64,000 nt of DNA from JANQRZ01 sp965215165. Lineage in GTDB: Bacteria; Bacteroidota; Rhodothermia; Rhodothermales; JANQRZ01. This document shows, piece by piece, positions 25,852-34,824 of this stretch. Both the position numbers and the translations under genes were made by a program. Location of the stretch: assembly GCA_965215165.1 (NCBI GenBank), contig CBDCCX010000006.1, positions 1,364,001 to 1,428,000 on the forward strand, written 5' to 3'. Below the pieces are notes generated by a model. The model saw nothing but the letters and a program-made list of their open reading frames with translations. It searched no databases and was not told the origin of the DNA. Positions within the stretch are counted from its first letter, which is position 1, and the number at the start of each line of letters is the position of its first letter.

Positions 25852-27126
25852 ATGCTCGACCTCCAGCTCCTCCGCGACGACCCCGACCGCGTCCGCCAGG
25901 CGATGCGCGACAAAGGCGCGGGCGACCCCGCCGCCGTGGACCGGGTGCTCGAGGTCGACGAGCAGCGCCGCGCCGCCCAGACCGAGCTGCAAGAGGCCCA
26001 GACCGAACTGAACGCACTCTCGAAAACTATCGGCCAGCTCATGGGGGCCGGCAACCGCGACCAAGCCCAGGCCGTCATCGGGAAAACCGGCGGCCTCAAG
26101 GCGCGCGTCAAGGAGCTCGAGGACGAGCCGAAGCGGCTCGAAGAGGCGCAACACCGGCTCCTGCTGGAGATTCCCAACCTCCCCCACCCCAGCGTCCCCG
26201 TCGGCCGGACCGAGGCCGACAACCAGGTCGCGGCCGAGATCGGCGACCGGCCGTCGTTCGACTTCGAGCCCCGGCCGCACTGGGAGATCGCTGAGGCGCA
26301 CGGGCTGGTCGACTTCGAGCGCGGGGCGAAGGTAGCGGGCGCGGGTTTCCCGTTCTACATCGGTCAGGGCGCGCGGCTGCAACGGGCGCTCGTCAACTTC
26401 TTCCTCGACCTGGCCGGCGAGGCGGGCTACACCGAGATGCAGCCGCCGCTCGTGGTCAACGAGGCGTCCGGCATCGGGACCGGGCAGATTCCGGACAAAG
26501 AGGCCATGATGTACGAGGCCGAGCGAGACGGCCTGTTCCTCATCCCGACGGCCGAGGTGCCGGTCACCAACTTCTTCCGCGACGAGATCCTCGACGCCGG
26601 CGACCTGCCCGTCCTGTTCGCCGCCTACACGCCGTGCTTCCGCCGCGAGGCCGGCAGCTACGGCAAGGACGTGCGCGGGCTCAACCGCCTGCACCAGTTC
26701 GACAAGGTGGAGCTCGTCCAGTTCGTCCACCCGGACCGGAGCTACGACGCGCTCGAGTCGCTCCGCCAGGACGCCGAGCGGGCCGTCGAGAAACTCGGCC
26801 TCCCCTACCGCCGGCTGCTGATGTGCACCGGCGACATGGGCTTCACGCAGTCGAAGAAGTACGACCTCGAGGTCTGGAGCGCCGGCCAGGACCGGTGGCT
26901 CGAGGTCTCGTCGGTCTCCAACTTCGAGGCGTACCAGGCGCGGCGGGCCGCCATCCGGTTCCGCGACGAGAGCAGTCGGCCGCAGTTCGTCCACACGCTC
27001 AACGGCAGCGGCCTCGCCCTGCCGCGCATCGTGGCGGCGCTGCTCGAGAACAACCAGCAGGCCGACGGCAGCGTGCTCGTCCCCGAGGCGCTCCGGCCCT
27101 ACACCGGCTTCGAGCGGATCGGCTGA
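25852..27126 (+). CDS. serS: Serine-tRNA ligase
   Basis: Charges tRNA-Ser (and tRNA-Sec where present). Class II synthetase, 424 residues, close to the usual length. The N-terminal 110 residues form the long antiparallel coiled-coil arm rich in Glu, Ala and Gln that grips the long variable arm of tRNA-Ser. The catalytic core has LIPTAEVPVTNFF, motif 2 around CFRREAGSYGKDVRGLNRLHQF (two blocks: CFRREAGSYGKD and VRGLNRLHQF) and motif 3 near NGSGLALPRIVAALLEN. Starts at ATG 25852 and is divergent from the META gene. Confidence 0.96.
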   Translation: MLDLQLLRDDPDRVRQAMRDKGAGDPAAVDRVLEVDEQRRAAQTELQEAQTELNALSKTIGQLMGAGNRDQAQAVIGKTGGLKARVKELEDEPKRLEEAQHRLLLEIPNLPHPSVPVGRTEADNQVAAEIGDRPSFDFEPRPHWEIAEAHGLVDFERGAKVAGAGFPFYIGQGARLQRALVNFFLDLAGEAGYTEMQPPLVVNEASGIGTGQIPDKEAMMYEAERDGLFLIPTAEVPVTNFFRDEILDAGDLPVLFAAYTPCFRREAGSYGKDVRGLNRLHQFDKVELVQFVHPDRSYDALESLRQDAERAVEKLGLPYRRLLMCTGDMGFTQSKKYDLEVWSAGQDRWLEVSSVSNFEAYQARRAAIRFRDESSRPQFVHTLNGSGLALPRIVAALLENNQQADGSVLVPEALRPYTGFERIG

Positions 27127-27516
27127 ACACCGGTTCGGCTGAGCGCCGCCCGATCTCTCCGAGGAAACCCTGGGCCGGCTCTCGAAGGCAGGGTCTCGAG
27201 CCCGTGCCCGAAGAGATGCCTCGGCTCCCCTTCGTTGCGCTCGGGACGACGCAGGAGGCCGCTTCCCAGCGAAGCCGGGGGCCCGGAGATACGCGCTCAG
27301 GTCTAGCGTTGCGGGTTTCTGCGGTCCCGTTCTCGTCACCGTTTGCCTTGTTGATGCTGAACTAGGTTTATGTATATTGCCCGAGGTACCGATTCAAGAA
27401 TCTGCGTCCCGGCGTGAGCCTTCGCAGCGCGTTCTTCCGTTTTACTGAAAAGACCGCTTCCTGAAAAGACTGCGGTGGCTCGCGTCTCCTGTTTTCTCTC
27501 CCTGACGTCTGTTCTC
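27127..27516. other. Gene-free leader region before the cytochrome locus
   Basis: No gene. The first half contains repeat-like DNA (about 27170-27290) similar to other intergenic stretches of the window, with the CCTTCGTTGCGCTCGGGACGAC block that recurs as CCTCGCTGCGCTCGGAATGAC near 10075. The second half is more AT-rich and contains the best promoter candidate of the locus. Confidence 0.5.
27351..27379 (+). promoter_or_regulatory. Candidate Bacteroidota-type promoter of the cytochrome operon
   Basis: TTG at 27351-27353, 19 bases, then TATATTG at 27373-27379, comparable to the TTTG...TAnnTTTG promoter of Bacteroidota. It lies in the most AT-rich part of the gap, about 138 bp before the first cytochrome start. 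Prediction by eye only. Confidence 0.4.
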
Positions 27517-29544
27517 ATGAAGCACGCTCTAGACGGTCTGCTGCGGCAACGCCTCACCTCGGCCTTTCTGCTCGTCGCCAGCCTCGCCGCGCTCGGCTTG
27601 GTCGGCCTCACCCTGGCCCCGGCCGAGACGAAGCCCGTCGCGGAGACCCGCGTCCCCGTGCTCCTCGCCTCGGACGCCTTCGCGGCCCGGCCCGTCTTCA
27701 GAACGGCGGCGCGCGTCGAGACCCGGCGCATCGCCGGCCCCTCGGTGGACGAGGCGGCGCTCCCCTCGACGGGCATCCTCAAGGCGTGGCTCGACGCCTC
27801 CGACGGCTCGGTGCGCGGCGCGGCGCTGATGCAGCTCCTGGCCGACTCAGCCCACACGGCGGTCTACCAGGACGAGCGCTTCCCCTCGGCCAACGAGTGC
27901 CAGACGTGCCACCCGGACCACTACCGCGAGTGGTCGGTCTCGTCGCACGCCTACGCCCAGCTCAGCCCCGTCTTCAACGCGATGCACGGGACCATCCTCA
28001 AGCTCACCAACGGCACGAACGGCGACTTCTGCATCCGCTGCCACACGCCGGTCGGGATGAACCTCGAGGAGGCCGAGTTCATGTCGAACATGGACCGCCA
28101 CCCGACCTCGCGCGAGGGCATCACGTGCGTCGTCTGCCACCGCGTCCAGAACGCCTACAGCAAGATCAGCGGCCGCTTCGCCATCGTCGAGGGCGACCTC
28201 CTGGACCCGGTCTTCGGGTCGATCGGCGGGGCCGAGCTGGACCGCGTGATCAACGACCCCGGCTTCAACGTCAACACCGAGCGCGGGCGCAGCGGGCGGA
28301 CCATCCACACGACGGCCGTCGAGTTCGAGCAGCTCACCGAGTCGGCCTTCTGCGGGGCGTGCCACGACGTGAACCTGGTCAACGGCTTCCGGCTCGAGGA
28401 GGCCTTCAGCGAGTACAAGGCCACCGACGCCTCCAGCCGCGGCGTCTCATGCCAGGACTGCCACATGGGCAAAGAGCCGGGCAAAGATGCAGGCTACGAT
28501 GAAGGGCCGGCCGCCGTCGTCGGCGGCAAGGAGACGACCCCGCGCAAGCGCACTAACCACCGCTTCGCCGGGCCGGACCACTCGATCATCCACCCCGGCC
28601 TCTTCCCGCAGAACGTCCGCGCCAACGAGCTCGCCACGATGCGCGAGTGGCTCACGTTCGACCACCAGGCCGGCTGGGGCACCGACGCCTTCGAGGGCAA
28701 CGTCCCCGAGGGGATGCTCTTCCCCGAGCGCTGGGCGACGGCCGACGACCGCTACGACGCGCGCGAGCTGATCGAGGAAAACAAAGAGGCCCTGGCCGAG
28801 CTCGACGAGGAGCGCTACGCCGTGCTGCGCGCCGGCTACGTCTTGGGCGACGTCGCCGTTAAGCGCGCCGGAGCCGACGGGGTCGAGTTCTCGGTCGAGG
28901 TCAAGAACGGCACCGACGGGCACAACGTCCCGACCGGCTTCGACGCCGAGCGCCTGGTCTTCCTCCAGGTCACCGTCACCGACGCCGACGGCAAGGTCGT
29001 CTACGTCTCGGGCGACCGCGACCCCAACGGCGACGTGCGCGACCTGCACTCGCTCTACGTCCACAACGGCGAGCTCCCGCTCGACCGAGACCTGTTCAGC
29101 TTGCAGTCGCGCTTCCTGACGCGCATGATCCGGGGTGGCGAGCGCGAGCAGGTGCTGGCAGTCAACTACTCGCCCAGCCCGCTGCCCTTCCTCCGGCCGT
29201 CGACGCGCTCGACGGTGCTCCTCGGCCGGCCCGTCGCCGTGCGCAAGCACCGCGCGACGATCGCGCCGGGCGACGTGAAGCGGCCCAGCTACTCGGTCAG
29301 CCGCCGCGACCTCGAGGGCAGCCGCGCGCCGTACCGGGCGAACGTCAAGCTGATCGCGCAGATGGTGCCGGTCAACCTGATCGACGAGATCCAGGGCGTC
29401 GGGTTCGACTACTTCATGACGCCGCGCCAGGTCGCCGACCGCGTGGTCGAGGGCGCGCTGACGCTCTGGGACCGCGACGTGCCGCTCAGCCCCGGTGCCC
29501 GCGTCGCCGCCACGCCGAGCGGCCAGCAGGGGGAGACGCCATGA
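27517..29544 (+). CDS. Pentahaem c-type cytochrome with C-terminal beta-rich domain
   Basis: 675 residues from the ATG at 27517, with an N-terminal hydrophobic segment (about 14-34) acting as signal or anchor. Five C-x-x-C-H haem sites lie at 128, 172, 204, 279 and 312. Extra histidines (for example SSHAYAQ and MHGTI) may be distal ligands. From about 430 the protein is beta-rich without haem sites (VEFSVEVKNGTDGHNVPTG), possibly a partner- or surface-binding module. Predicted to act in the periplasm or at the cell surface as an electron carrier. First gene of the locus. Its end overlaps the start of the outer-membrane barrel gene by four bases (ATGA), so the two are tightly coupled. The electron acceptor is unknown. 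Confidence 0.85.
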   Translation: MKHALDGLLRQRLTSAFLLVASLAALGLVGLTLAPAETKPVAETRVPVLLASDAFAARPVFRTAARVETRRIAGPSVDEAALPSTGILKAWLDASDGSVRGAALMQLLADSAHTAVYQDERFPSANECQTCHPDHYREWSVSSHAYAQLSPVFNAMHGTILKLTNGTNGDFCIRCHTPVGMNLEEAEFMSNMDRHPTSREGITCVVCHRVQNAYSKISGRFAIVEGDLLDPVFGSIGGAELDRVINDPGFNVNTERGRSGRTIHTTAVEFEQLTESAFCGACHDVNLVNGFRLEEAFSEYKATDASSRGVSCQDCHMGKEPGKDAGYDEGPAAVVGGKETTPRKRTNHRFAGPDHSIIHPGLFPQNVRANELATMREWLTFDHQAGWGTDAFEGNVPEGMLFPERWATADDRYDARELIEENKEALAELDEERYAVLRAGYVLGDVAVKRAGADGVEFSVEVKNGTDGHNVPTGFDAERLVFLQVTVTDADGKVVYVSGDRDPNGDVRDLHSLYVHNGELPLDRDLFSLQSRFLTRMIRGGEREQVLAVNYSPSPLPFLRPSTRSTVLLGRPVAVRKHRATIAPGDVKRPSYSVSRRDLEGSRAPYRANVKLIAQMVPVNLIDEIQGVGFDYFMTPRQVADRVVEGALTLWDRDVPLSPGARVAATPSGQQGETP

Positions 29545-30989
29545 CGATCTCCCTTCGCGCGCTCTCGCTTTGCCTCGCGCTCCTGCTCGCCGCGCCCGCC
29601 TCGGCGCAGCACGACGATGACGGGCACGGCGACGACGGACATGGCGAGAGCGACAGCCGCTTCGCCGACGAGCCCATCCCGCTCGCCGACCTCCCCGAGC
29701 GCCCGCGCCCGCTCATCGAGATCGGCCCGAAGTTTCTCGGCACCGGCAACATCAGCCAGGGCTTCAAGATCCCGACCGGGGCCGTCTGGACGCCGGCCTT
29801 CATGGTCTTCGGCACGCTCCGCACCGCCACGCAGGGCGCGGACAACGGCATCACCGACACCCAGTTCGGCGAGGCCGTCGCCCGGTTCGACCTCTTCGGC
29901 AACCTCTATCTGACGCAGACCGAGCGCATCCTGGTCGGCTTCCGGCCGCTCGACCGCGACGGGCGCTTCACGAGCTACACCTTCCGCTCGCCGACCGGCT
30001 TCGAGGGTCCCGACGGCGAAACGCAGGGCAACTTCGAGGAGGAGCTGAACTTCTACGTCCGCACCCTCTTCTTCGAGGGCGACCTCGCCGAGCTGTTCCC
30101 GACGCTCGACTGGGACGACAGCAGCCCGCTCGACTACTACATCTCCGTCGGCCGCCAGCCTCTCAGCTTCCAGGACGGCCTCTTGATCAACGAGGACGCC
30201 ATCGACATGGTCGGGCTGACGCGGGCGAACGTCAAGCTCGGCGGGCTGGTCAACACGCGCATCGCCGGCGTCTTCGGCTGGGGCGACGTCCACCGCCCGA
30301 CGGCCGGGCCGAACCTCGAGGACGAGTCGGCCCTCCTCTTCGGCCTCTTCACCGAGTCGGACTCGCGTACGCGGACCATCGAGCTCGACGGCCTCTTCCT
30401 GCTCGGCGCGGACTCGACCGGCAACGGCGTCCACGGCGGCCTCGGCGTGACGCAGCGGATCGGCGAGTACAACAACACGTTTCGCGTGGTCGGCTCGGTC
30501 CCGGTCGGCGAAACGACCGAGTTCAACCGGGCCGGCGTGCTGGTGCTGAACCAGTTCGGGTTCACGCCGCACCACACGCACAACTGGGCCTACGTCAACC
30601 TCTTCGGGGGGATCGGGCAGTTCCGATCCGCGGCGCGCGGGCCGGCGACCGGCGGACCGCTCGGGCAGGCGGGTCTGCTGTTCTCGGCCGTCGGGATCGG
30701 GCGCTTCGGCGCGGCGCTCGGCAACCAAGCCGACAAGGCCGTCGGCGGCGGGGTCGGCTACCAGATGTTCTTCGGCAAGACCCGGCGGCAGCAGCTCGTC
30801 CTGGAGGCCGGCGGGCGCTACACCTACGGTGCCGACGTGCTCAAGCAGGACATCGCCGGGGGCACGGCGCAGTTCTCGCTGGCGGTCGGGCGGCGCAGCA
30901 CCATCGTCCTCGGCGGGTTCGGGGCCTACGACTTCAACGCGAGGCAGCCGGTCTTCGGCGCGCGCACCGAGCTAGCCGTTCGGTTCTAG
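29541..30989 (+). CDS. Outer-membrane beta-barrel porin-like protein
   Basis: 482 residues with a signal peptide (ALLLAAPASAQ), then a His/Asp/Gly-rich segment (HDDDGHGDDGHGE) that could bind metal. The remainder alternates amphipathic strands rich in Gly, Phe and Tyr and ends in an aromatic strand (RTELAVRF), as expected of an outer-membrane barrel. Lying between two multihaem cytochrome genes, with a four-base overlap to the first, it may house a cytochrome as MtrB houses MtrA. There is no sequence proof of that. Alternatively it is a substrate porin. 73 bp separate it from the next cytochrome gene. Confidence 0.72.
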   Translation: MTISLRALSLCLALLLAAPASAQHDDDGHGDDGHGESDSRFADEPIPLADLPERPRPLIEIGPKFLGTGNISQGFKIPTGAVWTPAFMVFGTLRTATQGADNGITDTQFGEAVARFDLFGNLYLTQTERILVGFRPLDRDGRFTSYTFRSPTGFEGPDGETQGNFEEELNFYVRTLFFEGDLAELFPTLDWDDSSPLDYYISVGRQPLSFQDGLLINEDAIDMVGLTRANVKLGGLVNTRIAGVFGWGDVHRPTAGPNLEDESALLFGLFTESDSRTRTIELDGLFLLGADSTGNGVHGGLGVTQRIGEYNNTFRVVGSVPVGETTEFNRAGVLVLNQFGFTPHHTHNWAYVNLFGGIGQFRSAARGPATGGPLGQAGLLFSAVGIGRFGAALGNQADKAVGGGVGYQMFFGKTRRQQLVLEAGGRYTYGADVLKQDIAGGTAQFSLAVGRRSTIVLGGFGAYDFNARQPVFGARTELAVRF

Positions 30990-31061
30990 GTAGCCACATG
31001 AACGCGCTGTCTTCCTTACCTTTCTCCCGACCGTGAACGAATCCCCAAGCGTGGAGGCAAC

Positions 31062-33143
31062 GTGAGCGAACCGGCGACCGCTGACACTGCGCGCCCGTGG
31101 GCGCTGCTCGCCCTCGGCGCGCTGCTCGGGCTGGCGCTCGTAGTGCCCGTCGCCCAGGTCGCGGTCTCGTGGGCGCAGAGCGCGCCGGACGAGCTGTCGG
31201 ACTCGCCCTACCTCCGCATCGACCCGGCCAAGATCGTTCTCTCCGAGCGCGACGCGCGCGTGCCCTGCGGCGAGTGCCACAACCTCGAGTACGAGGTCTG
31301 GACCGAGACCAAGCACGCCACCGGCTTCGACGAGCTGCACCGCTCCGAGCAGGCCCAGGCCATCCTCGACCGGATGGAGTTCCGCCTCTCGAAGCGCGAG
31401 AGCCTCTGCCTCAAGTGCCACTACACGGCCAACATCAAGCGCGACCAGGTCCAGGCCATCGCGGGCGTCTCGTGCGAGTCCTGCCACGGCGCGGCGCGCG
31501 ACTGGGTCAACCTCCACCAGGACTACGGCGGCGCGACGCACGAGACCGAGACCGCTGAACACAAGGCGATGCGCGTCGCCCAGAGCGTCGAGGGCGGGAT
31601 GCTGCGGCCGTCGTCGGACCTCTACGCCGTCGCGGCCAACTGCTTCGAGTGCCACACCGTGCCGGAGGAGAAGCTGATCAACGTCGGCGGCCACCCGAGC
31701 GGGAGCGACTTCGACCTGGTCGAGTGGAGCGAGCAGATCAGCCACAACTTCGTCCAGGCACAGTGGGGCGGACCGGAGGTCGACCGGCCGCGCACACCGG
31801 AGCGGACGCGGCTGCTGTTCGTCGTCGGCCGGGCGCTCGACTACGAGTACAGCATCCGCGGCGCGGCCGAGGCGACGAAGGCCGACATCTACTCGAAGGC
31901 GATGGAGCGCCGCGTCAAGACCGCCCGGCGCGACCTCGACAAAGTCCTCCGAGTCGTGGAGATCGAGGAGATCGCCGAGATTCTGCGGATCGGGCAGACC
32001 CTGGCGATTGCGCCGGGCAACGGCGCGTCGTTGACGGCCGCCGCCGATGCGATGAGCGCCCAGGCCCAGCAGTTCGCCCAGCAGAACGACGGCACCGCGC
32101 TCGCCGCGCTCGATCCGCTGATCGCAGGCGAGGACGTGCCGGAGCCGGAGATCGAATCCGAGGTGGTCGCTGCCGGTGGCACGGTGCCGGGCGACTCGGC
32201 GCTGCCTGCCGTCGCCCCCGGCACCGCACCCGATGCGGTGCCCGGTGAAGCGGCGTCAGGCCCGGCTGCACCGGCCGCGCCCAGCGTCGTCGGCGAGAAG
32301 CGGACCAAGCCGGCGTGGTTCCCCCGTCTCAACCAGGAGACCATCGCCCCCGGCGGCTGCGGCTGCCACGGCGACGCGCTCCGCTGGCACGGCGACGACG
32401 CCCACGCCTTCGCCGCCGAGCCGATCCTGAACGAGAGCGCGCAGGCCGTCCAGATCGCCACCCTGTATGGGCTGAGCACGTCGCAGATGAAGCGCGGCAA
32501 CCAGCTCTGCATGAACTGCCACGGCACGGTCGTCTCGGGCGACGAGGCCGAGGAGGTCTTCGACGGGGTCGGCTGCCAGAGCTGCCACGGCCCGGCCGCC
32601 GAGTACGCCAGCAACCACCAGACCGGCCTCTACGACCAGGGCGCGCCGCTCGGGATGGTCCGGCTCGAAGAGGCGAGCGTCCGGGCCGCCAACTGCGCCC
32701 GCTGCCACCACATCACCGACGAGCGCCTCCTCTCGGCCGGGCACTCCGACGGCACCGGCTTCGAAATGGCGAGCCGCAACGGCACCATCAAACACTGGGA
32801 GGCCCCGACGCTCAGCGGCGGCGCGCTGAACGGAGCTTACGCCTCGGCCATCGCCTCGCGCCCGGTCCCGACCGTGCAGCGCGCCTCGCTCCCGGTGGCC
32901 GCCGCCTCGGCTCCGACGGTCCGCCGCACCTCCTCCTCTAGCTCCGGCGGAAGCCGCGTCTCCGCGCCGCCCCCGCCGCCGCGCACGCGCCCCGTGGCCC
33001 GCTCCGTCCGCCCGGCCGTTGCGCGCGAGATCGACCTGCCGCCGGCCCCGGCCGTGACCGACAGCACCGCCACCGAGGACATCCTGCTCATCATCAAGCA
33101 GCGGCTCGAGCGGCTCGCGAAGGCACTCGGAGGCGGATCGTGA
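31062..33143 (+). CDS. Multihaem c-type cytochrome with two related halves
   Basis: 693 residues. The GTG start at 31062 is fixed by a GGAGG ribosome-binding site at 31053-31057. An N-terminal helix (about 12-33) anchors or exports it. Half 1 has C-x-x-C-H sites at 69, 116, 138 and 194. Half 2 repeats the pattern with sites at 483, 505 and 545, preceded by an odd C433-G-C-H where a C-x-x-C-H would be expected. Shared surroundings (CESCHGAA/CQSCHGPA, then ANC-x-x-CH-x-x-x-[ED]E[KR]L) show internal duplication of a tetrahaem unit like that of cytochrome c554. A helical linker with Ala/Pro runs from 270 to 415, and the tail is Pro-rich. Seven or eight haems. Its stop overlaps the next gene's GTG (GTGA). 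Confidence 0.87.
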   Translation: MSEPATADTARPWALLALGALLGLALVVPVAQVAVSWAQSAPDELSDSPYLRIDPAKIVLSERDARVPCGECHNLEYEVWTETKHATGFDELHRSEQAQAILDRMEFRLSKRESLCLKCHYTANIKRDQVQAIAGVSCESCHGAARDWVNLHQDYGGATHETETAEHKAMRVAQSVEGGMLRPSSDLYAVAANCFECHTVPEEKLINVGGHPSGSDFDLVEWSEQISHNFVQAQWGGPEVDRPRTPERTRLLFVVGRALDYEYSIRGAAEATKADIYSKAMERRVKTARRDLDKVLRVVEIEEIAEILRIGQTLAIAPGNGASLTAAADAMSAQAQQFAQQNDGTALAALDPLIAGEDVPEPEIESEVVAAGGTVPGDSALPAVAPGTAPDAVPGEAASGPAAPAAPSVVGEKRTKPAWFPRLNQETIAPGGCGCHGDALRWHGDDAHAFAAEPILNESAQAVQIATLYGLSTSQMKRGNQLCMNCHGTVVSGDEAEEVFDGVGCQSCHGPAAEYASNHQTGLYDQGAPLGMVRLEEASVRAANCARCHHITDERLLSAGHSDGTGFEMASRNGTIKHWEAPTLSGGALNGAYASAIASRPVPTVQRASLPVAAASAPTVRRTSSSSSGGSRVSAPPPPPRTRPVARSVRPAVAREIDLPPAPAVTDSTATEDILLIIKQRLERLAKALGGGS

Positions 33144-34822
33144 GCGACGGCCTCTTCGAAACCTCCGGCACGGGCTTGCAGCGCCGCGAGCTGTACAACG
33201 ACCGCTGGTCGGCCTACGGCGAGACGGCCGGGCTAGCCCAGCTCTCCGACAAACCCTCGGCCCGGAAGCTCAAGTCGTTCGACCTGTTCAAGGACTTCGA
33301 CGACGGCTTCCTGGAAACCCTCACGCCGGACATCTCGGTGGCGAAGTGGGAGCCGGGCGCGACGCTCTTCGAGGAGGGCAGCTACCTCGACCTCGCGTTC
33401 TACGTCGTCGAGGGCACGGTCAGCCTCTTCCTCCAGCACCACGCCGACGCCGCGCCGCAGCCGATTTTCAACACGACGCGGATGCTGACCGTCCCGCTCG
33501 ACGCGCCCGAGGGCGACGGCGCACCGCCGGCCCGCCCGGCTGACAAGACCGTGTTCGACCTCAAGATCGACGCGCAGCAGGACCAGCAGACCGGCGGCCG
33601 GACGAACATCACCTACCTCGGCTCGCTGGACTTCGACCTGAGTCGCGGCGAGGAGCGCCGGATCGGGAAGGGCGAGATCTTCGGCGAGATCGGGGCGCTC
33701 AACGGCTGGCCGCAGTCGGTCACGGCGCGGACGGCGACGGCCTGCACGCTCGTCCAGATCCGGCTGCCGGCGCTCCAGCAGCTCAAGCGCAAATCGAAGG
33801 AGTTCAAGGCCTGGACCGACCGGCTCTACCGCGAGCGCTCGCTGTGGCAGCAGCTCCAGACGACCCCGCTCTTCGCCAGCATCGACCCGCCCTTCCTCTC
33901 CGAGCTGAGCCAGAAGGTCGAGCTCGTCTCGTGCTCGCCGGGCGAGGTCGTGGCCCCAGAGGGCGGCGCGGTCGACGCGCTCTACCTCGTCCGCTCGGGC
34001 TTCCTCAAGCTGTCGCAGTCGGTCGACGGCGGCACGGACGGCGGTGAGGTCGTGATGACGTACCTCAGCAAGGGCATGACCTTCGGCGAGGCCGAGCTGC
34101 TGATGGACGGCCTCGACGCGTGGCAGTTCACGCTCACGTCGGTCGGCTACACCGAGCTGGTCCGCATCGACCGCAGCGACTTCGCCGACCTGGTGCGCCG
34201 CCACCCGGCCGTCGAGCGGAGACTGTGGGAGGCGACCGTCGCGCGGATCAAGGAGACCGGCACCACGCGCCAGCAGCCCGCCAAGGCCGACCTGGTCGAG
34301 TTCGCTCTCGAAAAGGGCTTGGTCCAGGGCAACAGCATTTTGGTGATGGACCTCGACGTGTGCACGCGCTGCGACGACTGCGTGCGCGGCTGCGCGAGCA
34401 CCCACGGCGGCCGGCCCCGCTTCGTCCGCGAGGGCGACCGCTACGACAACTTCCTCATCGCCCGCTCGTGCTACCACTGCGAGGACCCGGTCTGCCTGAT
34501 CGGCTGCCCGACGGGCGCGATCCGCCGGGCGAACGTCGGCGAGGTCGTCGAGGTGGACGACAGCCTGTGCATCGGGTGCAGCAACTGCGCCAACAAGTGC
34601 CCCTACGACGCCATCGTGATGCACGACACCGGCGAGACGTGGCCCGACAGCTCGCTGCCCGAGTGGCTGCGCGGCAAGGACCGCAAGGTGGCGAGCAAGT
34701 GCGACCTCTGCCACACGTCGGACGAAGGCCCGGCGTGCGTGACGAGCTGCCCCCACTCGTGCGCCTTCCGCGTCTCGTCGCTCGACGAGTTCCAGCAGCT
34801 TCAGACCGGCGCGAGGGCCTAG
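33140..34822 (+). CDS. Fusion of two cyclic-nucleotide-binding domains and a four-cluster 4Fe-4S ferredoxin domain
   Basis: 560 residues. Domain 1 (about 45-215) is a cNMP-binding beta-roll with a phosphate-binding-cassette-like stretch FGEIGALNGWPQSVTART. It is interrupted by a Gln/Asp-rich insertion (about 120-165). Domain 2 (about 235-365) has MTFGEAELLMDGLDAW but lacks the usual Arg, so ligand binding is doubtful. Domain 3 (about 395-545) carries 16 cysteines in four groups (408, 411, 414, 418; 444, 447, 452, 456; 477, 480, 483, 487; 521, 524, 533, 537), the pattern of DmsB/HybA/NrfC electron-transfer subunits. No signal or membrane segment is visible, so it is probably cytoplasmic, moving electrons beside the cytochrome b subunit under nucleotide control. 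Confidence 0.88.
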   Translation: MSDGLFETSGTGLQRRELYNDRWSAYGETAGLAQLSDKPSARKLKSFDLFKDFDDGFLETLTPDISVAKWEPGATLFEEGSYLDLAFYVVEGTVSLFLQHHADAAPQPIFNTTRMLTVPLDAPEGDGAPPARPADKTVFDLKIDAQQDQQTGGRTNITYLGSLDFDLSRGEERRIGKGEIFGEIGALNGWPQSVTARTATACTLVQIRLPALQQLKRKSKEFKAWTDRLYRERSLWQQLQTTPLFASIDPPFLSELSQKVELVSCSPGEVVAPEGGAVDALYLVRSGFLKLSQSVDGGTDGGEVVMTYLSKGMTFGEAELLMDGLDAWQFTLTSVGYTELVRIDRSDFADLVRRHPAVERRLWEATVARIKETGTTRQQPAKADLVEFALEKGLVQGNSILVMDLDVCTRCDDCVRGCASTHGGRPRFVREGDRYDNFLIARSCYHCEDPVCLIGCPTGAIRRANVGEVVEVDDSLCIGCSNCANKCPYDAIVMHDTGETWPDSSLPEWLRGKDRKVASKCDLCHTSDEGPACVTSCPHSCAFRVSSLDEFQQLQTGARA

Positions 34823-34824
34823 CG

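Noticed and set aside
27170..27290. Small protein in the leader before the cytochrome locus
   Set aside because: The frame runs through repeat-like DNA with no start, ribosome-binding site or domain.
25138..27339. 733-codon frame opposite serS
   Set aside because: Complement of serS and the META gene with no domain; explained by codon bias.
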